Source of the DNA: Stratiolaelaps scimitus
Taxonomy: Eukaryota; Arthropoda; Arachnida; Mesostigmata; Laelapidae
Reading direction: 5' to 3'
Length of the DNA stretch: 64,000 nt
Assembly (NCBI GenBank): GCA_019614645.1
Contig: JABWDB010000009.1
Span: forward strand, 7,917,501-7,981,500
This document shows positions 34,839 to 47,300 of the stretch, one piece after another. Positions within the stretch are counted from its first letter, which is position 1; every line of letters begins with the position of its first letter. Below the pieces are notes generated by a model, which did no database searches, was not told where the DNA came from, and saw only the letters and a program-made list of their open reading frames with translations. A program made the position numbers and the translations under genes.

Positions 34839-34899
34839 TAATACCTAAAAGGTTAAGAGCTGAGGCCTGTCAGATAGGGGAACAGCTGAGGGTCAGCTC
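34839..34899 (+). repeat. Dispersed repeat copy 1
   Basis: A stretch of about 60 bases with core GCTGAGGCCTG and end GGTCAGCT is similar, by eye roughly 70 percent, to 60313-60378 in the same orientation. Probably part of an interspersed element such as a SINE tail. Confidence 0.5.
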
Positions 34900-37800
34900 G
34901 AAAAACTGCGAACTTCCTCGAAGGGGCCTACCACCGGCTGATCCGCGCCACCGGGGACAAGTGTACAGGATCTGTCCTTCTGCGAAGCCTTTCCCTTGTT
35001 GTGAGGAAGAGAGGCGATGCCATCGCCTCCCTCGGGAATATGACGCCCGCGGCCTGACACCCTGTCCACAACCACTCCTCTAATTATTTATGTTTGAACT
35101 TGTAGGTAGCGAATATAATAATAGCAAATTACAATCACCAATTATCAAAAATTATACATTTGTCGGTTTGTATAATTCATAATTTGTTTACATTCAAACA
35201 AATGTTTATTGACGGAACTGCTATATACATGCTTAAGTTCTCGTAAAAATAATAGTTAGTAATAGTAGTACATATTTTGTGGATGTTTCTTTTTCAAAGA
35301 TTGTGGCGAATCGCTCCAGGAGAGCGAACAAGATGCTACGCTCATTCGTAGTCAGTAACCCCAATCTGTACAGAAAGTTATTGAACAGTAACGTAATGCT
35401 GATTCGCATATATTTGTATCTCCAGTGTGGAATATAGGACAAGCTAAAGAGAATAAGCTCTTATAACGTGTACTGAAGAAACTTGCACGACCTGTACGAC
35501 CTATTGCGTTTAGGTGCAAAGTGCAATGTAGTGAAGTAGGTTTATAGTGATATCATAGAAGAATTTCGTAAAAAGCATTTAAACATGATGCTAAAGAGAC
35601 GGGAGAATAGCCTACACCTGAGCAAGGAATTCTTCACAACGATCCTCACTGTCGCTAGAAGCGAATTAAATATACAGCAAAAGAAATAATATTAAAAAAA
35701 CCTGTATGAGCAATGCCTTTGGGTGACGTGCCCCTAGTATTGCCCACGCGTATACCTAGACATTGTTTATTTAGCCTTCGTTCGTTTCGTCAAATAAAGT
35801 GTATGATGTTGTATATCTGTCTCATGTGGACATCGAGGTGCCGGCACTAGTACAGACCAAAACCTAATACCCAATAATTATTCTGTTGTTTTCACACAAA
35901 ATGAGTCAGTCCTTTTTGGCGGTCAACTGTTCATTAGCGTAATTAAATAGGCTTTTAGTCGTGGTGGCATTTATTCAACAAAATTTACTTTATTCGTAAA
36001 ATAAACTTGCCCACATTAGCATTTTCTACAATGCTACCGAAGTAGGGTGCACGGGCTGCTCGAAGCAATTTCCGGCAGCAATAATAGATTGTTCTTGATA
36101 CTGTACACTCGCATTTTATGAAAAGTTTTATTAAACGTTATATACAAATATATATATATATATATACATATATATACATTTCGATTTCTCGTGGTCTCCC
36201 TATCTCCAGTTGCGCCATCCAGGCTGTCCTGCGATTCCGCGTATCAGGAATTTCGCTTCTAGCCGAATGTGTCGTGTGATGATAGAACTGATAGACTTTG
36301 CCGGATGCCGCCTCGAAGAAGATTTAATTAGTCAATTCAGTTGATAGACGACAGCACGAGATCGGGGCGTAAAGTCACCATGTGTATTTGACAACGGCAG
36401 GCCAGGCCCGCAGGTCTCCGAGTTGCTCTATACGTGTACCAGAGGCACTGCCGAGTTCCTCCACATCACATGGTTCCATTCGAGCTGGCTATCGTGAAAC
36501 GTCTGCGACGAAGGAGTCTTCCTCATCCCCCGCCTTCAGTCCCCTTTAATCCCCGGCCGGACTCAACCGAACCAGAGCGACGGACAAATCTGACTCTCGA
36601 GGGACGTCATCCGCTGCTAATGCTACCCTCGGTAGATTTGTGTGAATCCTGGAAAGCCTCCGAGTGGGATTTTGCGCCATGCTCTCCTCTTACTGAATAC
36701 AGAGTGTCGCGTCGAGTTCGTTGGCCATAGCTTAAGGAACGAGTGCTCCGTAGTCCACTGGTAGTAGAGGAATGGCGAGGTTCGGAAAATTCGGCTGTCG
36801 CATGGCTCTCATTCGACTATCAGCATCTCGAACATTGATGTGCAGGCGCTGTACATTTCTCGTGGCTATAGGCATTCATACTTTTCAGGAATATCCGTTA
36901 ATAACTCGTCGTAATAGCCCGTCTGTGGTACATCCTGTCTAAGAATACGGACGTATTACCCTGTGAAGGTTTATAGAGTTAACGTGTCCACTGTTATCAT
37001 TTGGTGAAAGGTACACATATGGTAGTTATGATGAGAAAGTCAAATTAGAATGTAGCCATAAGGAAAATAAGGTAGGTGGTTCCCGAGAGTGCTTATTTTC
37101 TTGCAATTTACAAGGGTGTATCACGTCAGGTTACCGCCGCTGATTGTACAACAAGTCGCTGAGGACCTCCTGTTAAGGTACAACTTTCTACCAGCTTTAC
37201 CTACCACGGACATTAGCTCATCGTACAATTAATTTGCGAGTCATAAAATCCTAACTCGAAAAAGAGTTCGAATTGCTTCGAACTGTTACATCTTAAGTTA
37301 CATCTTACTATTACTATGCAGAAGTTCTAATCCTAACAGAAGCAGGTCAAATGATACAGCAGGTGATGACATCGTAAATATTCCGGGGATTACCACTGTA
37401 GAAGCTCACCAAACTCTAACTCTATTGAACAAATTGGTTTTATTTTACGTCTAAGGTATCAGTGTTCTACGTGCATTTGTCTGAACGATAATCTAGGCTC
37501 GACTTCTCGAGACCTACCTTTCAGGAGACCAAAGGGCCAAATTTTAGCGTCCCTCAACATGCGACTTGATACTGCATCACCACACTGGCGTATCGGTGAG
37601 TACAGTGTGCACTCTCAGTTGAGCAACCAGCCTCCGCAGGATTGTCGCTATCGCTTTTAGACGAATGATGTTGAAGAAAAGGGGGTCTTGCTCGTTCCTC
37701 GCAATACTCTCAATTTCTTTTACTGCTTTTTCCTTATATTATATCCAGCGCACATGGCTATGAGGAGTTCTAAGACTCATCTACGGCCCTGAAACACCAA

Positions 37801-38545
37801 AGCCATCGAGAGGAATGTAGCGTCCCCCAAAAAATCTCGAAGTCTTGACTCGCGAATAAACAACTCATGTTTAAATGAGTGATAAACCCATTTTACGCCG
37901 TACTGCCTAACCAAAGCTGAGAGCCGAGTGAGATGAAGTTATGATCAAGTGAGAATTGTCGGCGGTCGTTAGGATCATACTCGTACCTAACGGGACCGCT
38001 TGCATAGCGCTATAGTGTGCTCAAAGGTTACACACGAAAAAAACGTGGGTGACTGGCCGAGAGTGGATAGAGTGACGTAAAGAAAGTGAGAGTGTATTAA
38101 GAAATAGAAATAAATATCAAGCAAGTCGCCTCAACAGCGTAGGTTTCCGACGGTATAGCAGGCTAGACGTTAGACACTGATCCCCACAAAGAACGAGATG
38201 TCGAACTGGCCTTGCAAGGCGTGGGTCCAGGAGTTATTCACCATCCTACGCTTTGTGTAGAAATTCAAATCATCCTGTATACGCGTCAACACCGGCGCTG
38301 GAGACTTTCTTTGAGGAGAGAGGTGTTCTCGGCTAGATAAACTCACCTGTTTCCACTTGTGCTGTGAAAACCCCAGATCTTTTTCAAATTGGTCGCTTTA
38401 AGGGGAGTAAGGCACCCTATAATTCTTCCAGTGGACCTAGATGGGGTAGCTGAACGTAAGGGCTATTTTTAACTTATACTTAGCAGTTCTAAGTGATAGT
38501 TACTGGTCGCCATAAATGGCTTCCACAGCCACAATGATTCATTAT
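34900..38545. other. Long non-coding stretch
   Basis: An (AT)n with CAT interruptions lies at 36148-36178. A small minus frame at 35233-35442 (MRISITLLFNNFLYRLG, later NERSILFALLERF) and a plus frame at 36434-36730 lack recognisable domains. No other structure is seen. Confidence 0.45.
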
Positions 38546-38567
38546 GGTTATGGAGGCCTCCATAACC
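38546..38567. repeat. 22-bp perfect palindrome
   Basis: ggttatggagg meets its exact complement at an AGGCCT centre. After a 3-base bulge the pairing resumes (cattat at 38540-38545 with ataatg at 38571-38576). Confidence 0.85.
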
Positions 38568-39656
38568 TACATAATGATTAATTCGTATACGTGTTGATGT
38601 CTACTCGTATAGTGTGTTGTCTCTTTTTCTGGTCGTATTACCAGGACCCTCTTGAGATACAAGCGGGTAACGGAGAAGTGTACGATATAGGCCGTCTTTA
38701 AGTCATCGAATACCGTGAAAAACGATACTTCTTACAGGGGTATCATTGACTTAATCTATTCTTGGGGTTGTCTCGCATTCTGGATACGTGGATTTATCCA
38801 GCAGAAACACATGCTACTCCACTAGTACGAGGCCCTCAGGGTTGAGGAGGATTTCGAGTCACCGCGTCAGAATTCGTGACAGCAGCTTGTATAATATACA
38901 CAACTTGTTTCCGCGATCCTTCTCCATGACGAAAAGGATTGCTCTAGGGGGTTGCTTTTCCCTTAGGATCGTTGGAAGGGACGCAGTCTTCCCAGTTTGT
39001 TTCCAGCTGCGCATGACCGAGACACTGGTGAAGCTATCCTTATGAGCAAATACAAGGACTTCTTGAGGTGCTACATTCTAGGGCACATTCGAGGCAAGTG
39101 GCTTGTTCGCCTTTTGCAGTCAGATGGCCCGATAAATCTCTTCGATTATAAACGATCCTTGACATATGGTTCCGTGTTCGCAGGTTTCTGAGAGGTAGGG
39201 TCATTGGCCCTTGGGGATTTTCCCGGATATTGCGTCGGGTGTCGAGTAGAAATTCCTCGAAGTACTGAATCACCCGCGTAAATTGTACCCAGCATGTAGC
39301 AAGGCTTCATGTCTGGCCTATGTTGACGAGCTCAAAAGCCTAAGGGAGAAAGCTCTTCACCACGTTGCACACAGCGTTCAAGTAAATGTTAAACTTCACT
39401 TTATGTCGAGGTAATGCGCATTCGGTAATACCGGTTGTCAAATATTCCTAAAGACGATATTGTAGAACTAGCCAACTGGGCTATACTACCATCGATCTGC
39501 TGCGTCCCTCGGTTGATTCGCGGGAAGATAGCGCGAGACGCTTCATACAACAATTACTCGACCACCCTAGTAATAATAACACAATATACGACTCAGTCTC
39601 ATGTTATGCTAAACAAGAAGGTGTAACTGTCTCTGTGTAAATTTACTCACTTCATA
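38568..39656. other. Non-coding stretch
   Basis: Open frames on both strands (38788-39045 plus, 39040-39273 minus) without domains. The texture near 38.8-39.4 kb resembles decayed transposon coding sequence, but I found no motif that proves it. Confidence 0.3.
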
Positions 39657-39869
39657 ATGTCCCTGATTAGCTCGCTGTTTGATCTACTCAATATATTCGA
39701 TGCGGCGTATAAAATAAAAAGCCAGGATGCCAAAACAGAGCTTGCTTCTGGAAAGGATCATTCGGTCCGTTTCGCGAAGAAAAGGTTCACCACAGCCCCC
39801 CGGGGTGTAGTCCTTTTATTCGCGAAAGGGGCCGAATGCGTAATGGATCTTTTAAGGGAGCATTGCTAA
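39657..39869 (+). CDS. Doubtful 70-aa frame over a hairpin
   Basis: ATG at 39657 opens MSLISSLFDLLNIFDAAYKI and ends LLREHC. Composition is protein-like, but the frame runs straight through the imperfect hairpin at 39759-39838, which is enough to explain the unusual sequence. No family is recognised. Confidence 0.15.
   Translation: MSLISSLFDLLNIFDAAYKIKSQDAKTELASGKDHSVRFAKKRFTTAPRGVVLLFAKGAECVMDLLREHC
39759..39838. repeat. Imperfect hairpin, 27-bp arms
   Basis: Arms 39759-39785 and 39812-39838 pair at 24 of 27 positions around a 26-base loop rich in C then G. Size and mismatch pattern resemble a microRNA precursor, but a small foldback transposon is equally possible. Confidence 0.75.
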
Positions 39870-42550
39870 CAAATCCAACATGGCCCAGTAGCTGGAGGCC
39901 TGTTTGAGTATCGCCTCGTGTCAAGCTCCTGCGTATACGCTCCTGCCGACTTCAGTATCCGCACCTGCTACACACATGGTCATATTGTTTCTAGACGTGG
40001 CAGAATATTGAGAGTGTTGTGTGTTAATATGCTGTAATTTTCAATAGATTTTCACACTGTTTCAGCCTGATTTTCACACTCAGATGTTTTACGGGCCATG
40101 TTTCAGCTATTTTTCAATCTCCTCGGTCCACGTTGAACTCACGTAACGCTGGTCTCCTTCATCGTATGGCGGTTCGACAATGTCGTCGACCTCCCAGAGC
40201 GTTTCAATCGCGTGCAACCGCTGCCTACTGTTACTTCGCTAAGCTCCGTGTCGCTTGGCATATTCTCCAAATTTGCAGCAATCGGGGGTCTCAAATATGA
40301 TTTTCTCAGTACTGCCGCCGGCTACGGCTATCACCACCACCATATACACCTCTGCCCACTCTAACCTCCGGTTTCATCTTCCAGCCATTCGACAGTGTAG
40401 CACCTCAAAATGCATCAATTGCAGCGCAATTAGCCGCTATGCAGCGTTCCACCGCCACCAGTGATCTGGCCCGTACGTGTGCTCTATGTCATTTCATTGT
40501 GAACGGAGGCCGTCGCCTTCTACCGAGGCGCGTCTACAGTCGACGACGCCAGGCGAGAGCAGTACGTCTAGAGTAGCGAGCGAATACAGGAGATGGTTGA
40601 GGGGATGGAGAGGGGCCTCGTAGGGCAACGGTTGACGCCGCATTAAACTGTCGCCGCTCTCACAGCAGCAATTTGTCCCTTGTTCGAATCGGTGGAACAT
40701 CGCTTGTAGCTTTCCCTTGTGTAACGGCGAGCGGCGTAACACACTCTTCGCTTACTTGACTCGACTACGTAGGCGGTAGGACGCAAGTGCGAGGGTCTGA
40801 TAGTTGTTCCACCAGCACGACTACTGCTACTACTCGTGGTCTGAATTCGGTAGGAGAGAAGGCGAAGGAGGAAAATGAGGAATGAGGGAAGTCAGTGAAG
40901 TCATTGCCCCATGTGTCTTCGGGGACAATGACGATGACGGCGACAGTGGTGGGCCGGAAGCGACGCAGCCAGAGGTTGATTTGCCGCACAGTCGACCTAT
41001 ATTGTTCTTCTATCGTGCAACATGTGGGGTGCGATTGCCAAACAATCCCCTACGTCCCCATGTCGCCTGTTCGCTTTACAATTCCTGCCGTTTTCAACCG
41101 CCGTACCTAGCCGCCCAGTCCGCGTTCTGTATTGGCCGTTCGTTTCCGACTCAACCCGACCCCATCGTGTAGGCTGATGGTGGTTTACCGGCGGGAGGAA
41201 TCCTGTAGTGAGATGGGGGAGGCTGGCTCGGCAAGCCAGACGAACCGGACCGGGACGACCAACGGTTGACGTTGGTTTCCTCTTAGTGAATTCCCTGTTG
41301 ATGGCTCCATTAGCTTGAAGCTGGTGCACAGACGCGCATACCTACTCACTCACACAAACAAACCCACCTACACACATATATACTCCCGAAGGTACTCCGC
41401 CATACGCGTTCCTTGCCCTCGCACACGGCTGGTTTCAGTCTTTGTGAAGGACTACGATGACAGACGGCGACTACGCTCATGGGCACAACACTCGTTTCCC
41501 GAACAAGTAGCAGTCTAGATGGCTGCCTCGCGATGCTGCGGACGCAGTCAGATTCTGCTATTGTTTGGCCAGCATGCAGCGAATGTTCCGCTGAGGCCCG
41601 GCTGCACGCGCGTGCACGTCTGTGAGGACTGTTGCAGTGGGCTTTCTCGACGTCTTGCGAGGAGTTGCTTTTTTTTCGTTTTGGGCCAGTCAGCCATGTA
41701 GTGAGCTTCGTGTATGCACGGCCTCATCGGGTTGCTCCGTGCACCCGGTGCACCCCGTAGATCGTTGCGGGTTATCGTTGTAAAAGAAGGAAGTCGAGAA
41801 GCGCGTGCGAGCGAGGAGTGGGGGTGGGGAGATCGCGCTGGAGCAACGCGGGCAATCATTATCCGACACGGGGCGCCGTGAACGTAAGGAAATGGGCCTT
41901 CGAGTCACTAGAGGACGAGGGCTGGAGAAGGACGGAGAATGCTACGCCCTTCCGAAGAACGAACCCAGCGGGCTATGTACGTCTGCGAACAGCTTTGATG
42001 AGTGCAGCGCATGCATGACTGTGATCTTACTGCAAGGCAGTTCGTCCCCTGCAGTTAGTTGGACAGTTACAACAAGACCCCGATCTGTCTGATAGCGAAA
42101 AAACAACATGTGAACTAAGTCGAGGGAGAATAACTTCGGTGATCCCTATTTCCGTTATACATATCGTTCCATTGTATATACGACTGTTGATGCCACACCG
42201 CTGGTATTTATGGTGGCGTTCAACCACTGGACGATGCTCAGAGCGGACATACTACCGTGGTCACCTCTGGGTCTTTCGATCATTGAGAAAATGGAAGGAC
42301 GATGATGTATTAAATATATTCTACTTCAGCTACTCCTACGACTACCAACCTTCTGTGAACCCTGACGTACGGGAATGGCGTTATAGAGCGCTAGGCAGAG
42401 ATTGGTCAGAGGATAGACGTTTGTGGGATGGGTCGACCATTCGTCTCGTCTCACTGTCTGATCTTGTTGGCTTGGGGGAGGTGGATTGACGCAGATAGCC
42501 AGGCGGGTCGGCATGTTGGTCAGGACAATGGATCGCTGGCTCTGAACACG
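39870..42550. other. Mixed region, GC-rich in its middle
   Basis: The best frame is at 40882-41172 (plus, ATG): MREVSEVIAPCVFGDNDDDG followed by an acidic stretch, 96 codons, with no domain, overlapped by minus frames. Frames at 41805-42092 and 42139-42489 are likewise unassigned. No RNA gene is seen. The B-box-like GTTCGAATC at about 40684 lacks a matching A box. Confidence 0.3.
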
Positions 42551-44300
42551 TGATGTTACGCCTCAGCGAAAACAATCACAAGAAAAGGAACAAGCCGCTT
42601 TCGTGCCAAGAAGGGCAACAACAGACAAAGTCAGGACTGTCTGCTGACTGGCTGGTCTTGCTGATTTGTCAGATGCGACGTCTGACGCTGAGTGTATTGC
42701 CGAACAATAATACACGGTTTGCTGCCGATCGACACATTGCCAGTACCCGATATCGCTGCGTGATGCATAGCTGCTGAACAATGCCATAACGGATAACTAT
42801 AGCGATGGGGAACTGCAAATTAGCCGAGTAGAATAGGAACCAATTAGCTCTAGTCACTGCGTCACTAATTACTGCATCGATTAAGACACAGAATATTATG
42901 AAATCACTATGAGAGTTGTTATTAGGTATTCGCGGACACGAAAATCCAGATACCGTACACCTGGTAAAATAGAGAAATTATAATATATAGAAACATGTAT
43001 CCGTATGCGCAGCCCACATAGCGCACCCACCACTGTGCCGAACCCCGTCTATCTGCTGACAGCCGGCCGCACAGAGTCGTGGTACAATGAGTTCTACAAT
43101 GCACGTGTCAATTTGGCGCGTCGCGTTCGATCCTGAATGGATAAAAGCAAAGAACCATCAGCAGACAAATCGAGTGCCCGGTTGGTTGGCTGGTTGGACG
43201 ATGGGTTTGGTGACCTGCCTATTTTGTCCGACAACGAGTGAGGTCAGGAGACAAGAAACGGACCAAGGAACACAGGTCTGAGAGGCACTTCCTACCGAAA
43301 GGCTAGGTTCGGTACGACGGTATACTCTGCCTGTTGTAAATTTCCACTTCTACGTCAAAAAGGACTCGCTCGATCCTGAGTCCTCTCTTGTTCTCACTGC
43401 GCTCTTAATCATTGTTTTTACGTTTGTTGCAAAGGCGAGAAATTTGCCGATATCGATATCTATCCAGAATAGGCTACACTGCGACGATACGAGGTTTCGC
43501 CAACGTTCGGAGTGTCTATATACAATACATGATAGCGTCTTCTTTGTGTCCTACCCTATTTTAGTATGGCTGTCCACCCACTGCCGAGGCTGTGTCCACT
43601 GCGAATGAAAGACCAATGCGGTCATCCACTTAATCGTGTTCCTTCTACGACGCTGTAGCTAGCCATCATCAGATGATATCGCAATATTTATTTTATATGC
43701 AAAATCTCTTCAATTCAGATGAATATTAAATACAGACGTTTCAGTACATTTCGCAAGGACATCGATCGTCTGTATGCGCTTAAATGACAATCTCTTAAAT
43801 GTGACTTAGAACAGCCTAGACTATCCCCATGTTGCCTGTAAAATCAGATGTCGGAACTACGACCGTTGGTGTCGTCAGAGCCTTGTCGTCAGAGCCTAGT
43901 CGTCAGAGCCGTCTGTCGTAAGTCGATCTGGACGCGCTGTTGTGAAACCTTGGTCAATGACGCTAACGTGAAAAATATGAGACCAGTCAAATCCAAATTG
44001 CATTGAATATACGGAAAAGACCTATATTGCACATACGCCAATACCACACGTATAGGCCTCTATGAGCATAATCGCCATCTATCTATACTGTACAACTACT
44101 AATCAAGAATCCCGTTTAGCCGCCATAACGTGTGCCCTGACGCACGTTCTGTGAAAGCCCGATCTGTGCCATTTCCTTTTCTAGGGTTTTCCTTCCCTTC
44201 GGCGTTCTCGCCTCTTCCTATTTACACACTCCCTCTCTTATATATACATATATATATATATTTTTCTTTATCCGTTCATTGTATGTCACTCCACTTTTCC
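42550..44300. other. Non-coding stretch
   Basis: Only the 14-bp tandem at 43871 and an interrupted (AT)n at about 44240-44262 are supported. Confidence 0.45.
43871..43910. repeat. 14-bp tandem repeat, about three copies
   Basis: gtcgtcagagcctt, gtcgtcagagccta and gtcgtcagagcc follow each other without spacer. Confidence 0.95.
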
Positions 44301-47300
44301 TTCAGTGGCTCCTGCTCTGAAGTTGAGCGCAAACTTTAATAATTTCGCGCTCGGTCTAGCACGAAGTCTAGTTACGTCTCTTGGATGGAGCTGCTGGCGC
44401 TTTTGGTAACTTCCTGCTACGATCGCGAGAGTCGCGATGTGTCTGTCGTTCGCGTATGCTATGGCCATCGAGTGGCCTCGGATCCCAAGATCGCCGTAGC
44501 ACACGCGAACGCATCGGGATGAACGGCGGTGTTCCTAGGGCCCAGAGGATCGGGGACGTAAGTCGTGGTAAAGCGTGTTGGCGGTGGTTAGTAAAATAGG
44601 AATAGAGCGGAAAGTCGCTGCCGCTACCGCGTTGGTGGTCTTTCGCTGTTCTTCGAGCTCGGCCACGCGCTATCCTATAGCTGTGTCACCGCTCAGCCGC
44701 AAACCGGACCGAGCACTCGTTAGGCGACCTTTCATCTGAAGGCGCAGCAGGGCGCACTCACTGTTCAGACTTGCGCAACAACTCTCGATCACATTTTCGT
44801 CTGTGATATCGCCACACCCACAGCTGTCACGAGCGACGGAGGAGAGCTCATGCGCTTCACCATATCTGATCGGGAAGACGGAAGCTACCCGGCAAGATGC
44901 GCCGGCCTGGAGACCGGCGGAAAACCAGCTGATTCGAGATGTCGTGAGTGGTTATGGAAAGCGCCACTCGTTATGAGCGCTCTTTTCTCGCGTTCTTCAT
45001 TTTTTAATGACAAACGTACACGCCCACAGAGAGGCAGAGAGGGAGAGAGAGAGAGAGAAAATGGCTAATACTGATACATATGCCTCGCCAAGAGATGCAG
45101 CCACAGCACAGCGGCAGGCAGCCGGACGGCATGTCACACCGCCGTAGAGGCTAGTCATGAGGTGACTGCAGCTGAATGGATAAACCCATTGAAATAGATA
45201 CGATGTTTCACTTCGCATTCAGCTAATTCGCAAAGTTTAACGGCGACGTATGGACTGAAATGTCGATCTGTGTCGGTGACCGGACGATGCCCCCGTTTTG
45301 CTCTATTTACTGAGTGTCGCCGTTTCCTTCGGTGCCAATCATTCGCAAAAAGGACAAAGAGAGCTTCGGGGCTATTTGAAGTCGGATGACTATTAGTAGA
45401 ATCTATTGCGGTTGTGCGGGACGCTCGGACTCCATATATCTCGCTTCAGCTCGTGTAATTAATTTCGTTCACGAGCTATCAGCACTGCCCGTATGGACCG
45501 TTTTGTTACGCCTGCCTTATTCGTAGCTACCAATCTTCTTGGTTCCTTGTCGCTCTTAACCTCTCCCGCTTTCTCTCCCGTCCCCGTTATATGCGTACGT
45601 ATTCGTTATGTTGGCCACCTGCCGCCAGTTATTATCGCTGGCGAACACCCTCGGGAGAAGACGGGGTCCTGTTGGTTTACGTCGAGCTGACACCAACAAC
45701 CTGTCTGCTAGCGTAGTCTCCTCTGACCTAGATGACAATGGCTTGCAGCGAGCGGTCGCCGAAGTTGGTCGTGCTGGAAAATTAGCCGGAACGTCAGCAC
45801 GCCAGCAGCTCCATCAAATAGGAATGACGCAAGTGTGCGAGCGTGGACTAGCGGATAGACATGAAGCGAGACATAAATCACAGGCAAATGAGGCCGTAGC
45901 GGCCGTGTGGTCGACGTCGAATGGTGAGCGCTGACCAACTTGCTGGCTTACTGGCGCAGGCCGATTAACACACGAAAAGGCTACCTCATTCTACGGACGA
46001 GTTCACTGGCCAAGTGCGCAAAGCAACTCATCTCTCTGTCCCGTCCATGCTCCGCACGCTCATCAGCCAGTGTCTCACCACAGACCTATCTTTCGTCAGT
46101 GGCCTACAGCTGGAGAAACTACTGTGTCGGGTTGTGTGGCAATTCATCCCAAGCACCCAACTAACCTGGCTGAACCAATGCTAACTTGGTCCACTGGGTC
46201 GCGTGCAACCTACTCATCCTGCAACCAGTTACAACTGGCAGTATCTTGTCTAAGGGTCATCTCAGAAGCCACCACCGCTGGTAGGAGAATGTCTGAGAGG
46301 TTCAGCCGGTAGTGCTTGCTCAGCCACTCACCCGCTTACTTTCCTGACCGCCTCGACTGGCTGCAGTCCGAGGTGCCCGCTCAGGGCAGGCTGTATAGGG
46401 CTGTCCTTATTCCAAATGACGGCACTGACGGCACCGAATTAGCCTTTCTGGCGGGGGGCGCTAGGGGGTCGAGTCCTTCGTTCGGCCCCACCCAACTACC
46501 CTTCATATGGCCACCGGCTGCTAGAGAGAACGACGACTCAAGAGCGGCCCGGCGGCTGTGGCAGCACAGGCGGCAAATGGGTCTATGTCTGGGAGATTGG
46601 GAGTGGCGAGGGGGTCCGCCAGGAGGGAGAAAGAAGCAGACGCGATGGTGCAAGGCGCCTAGAGGATGCAGCGAGCATGTTGGCCAAATCACAGAATACG
46701 CCCTCCTCATATTTGGCCCACGTAGCCAAACCGGTCACGCCGGCGGCGGTGGAAATGGGACGACCGGGATAGCTGGAGGCCAGGAGCCGCTGGAGGTGTG
46801 CCCGCCAGAAATCGGAGGCCAGAAGGGGTCTGTGAGGTTACACCGACAGAGTCCGAGAAAGAGAGAGCTTTGAGGGTTAGCTTAGACATTGGTTGGGAGA
46901 CGAGGGGCTAGCGATGTTAGCATGATTACGGTTGGGAATAATGGGGAACGAACTATGTGACCAAAGGAGCGTTTGTGGTGTCCGAGCTTGTGACCCGCAG
47001 ACATCTAATGTGTGCACCCTCCTCACTTTAGTGTCGGCACATACGAGTTCGCTGGCTGGGTTCGCTACGTCTTCCCGTATGGTCCTTATCCCCCAACCGC
47101 ATTCACTCCTCCCTGAACGGTACCACCTGGGTACGTGGTACCACGTGGTAGGAGGATCGTTCTCCGGGGAGCGATTAAGAGGCCATAATCAACAGATGTG
47201 CTCCAGGGCAGCAGCAGCAGCAGCAACCGTAGCTCGGCTCTCCCTGTGGGTAAAGAGCTGGGTAGCAAGGAGCAAAGAGGCAAGCAAGCAACCAAGTTCG

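Noticed and set aside
40661..40700. tRNA-like GTTCGAATC box
   Set aside because: No A box at the right distance and no pairing stems around it.
43871..43910. CRISPR-like array
   Set aside because: The 14-bp units are directly tandem without spacers, and the genome is eukaryotic.
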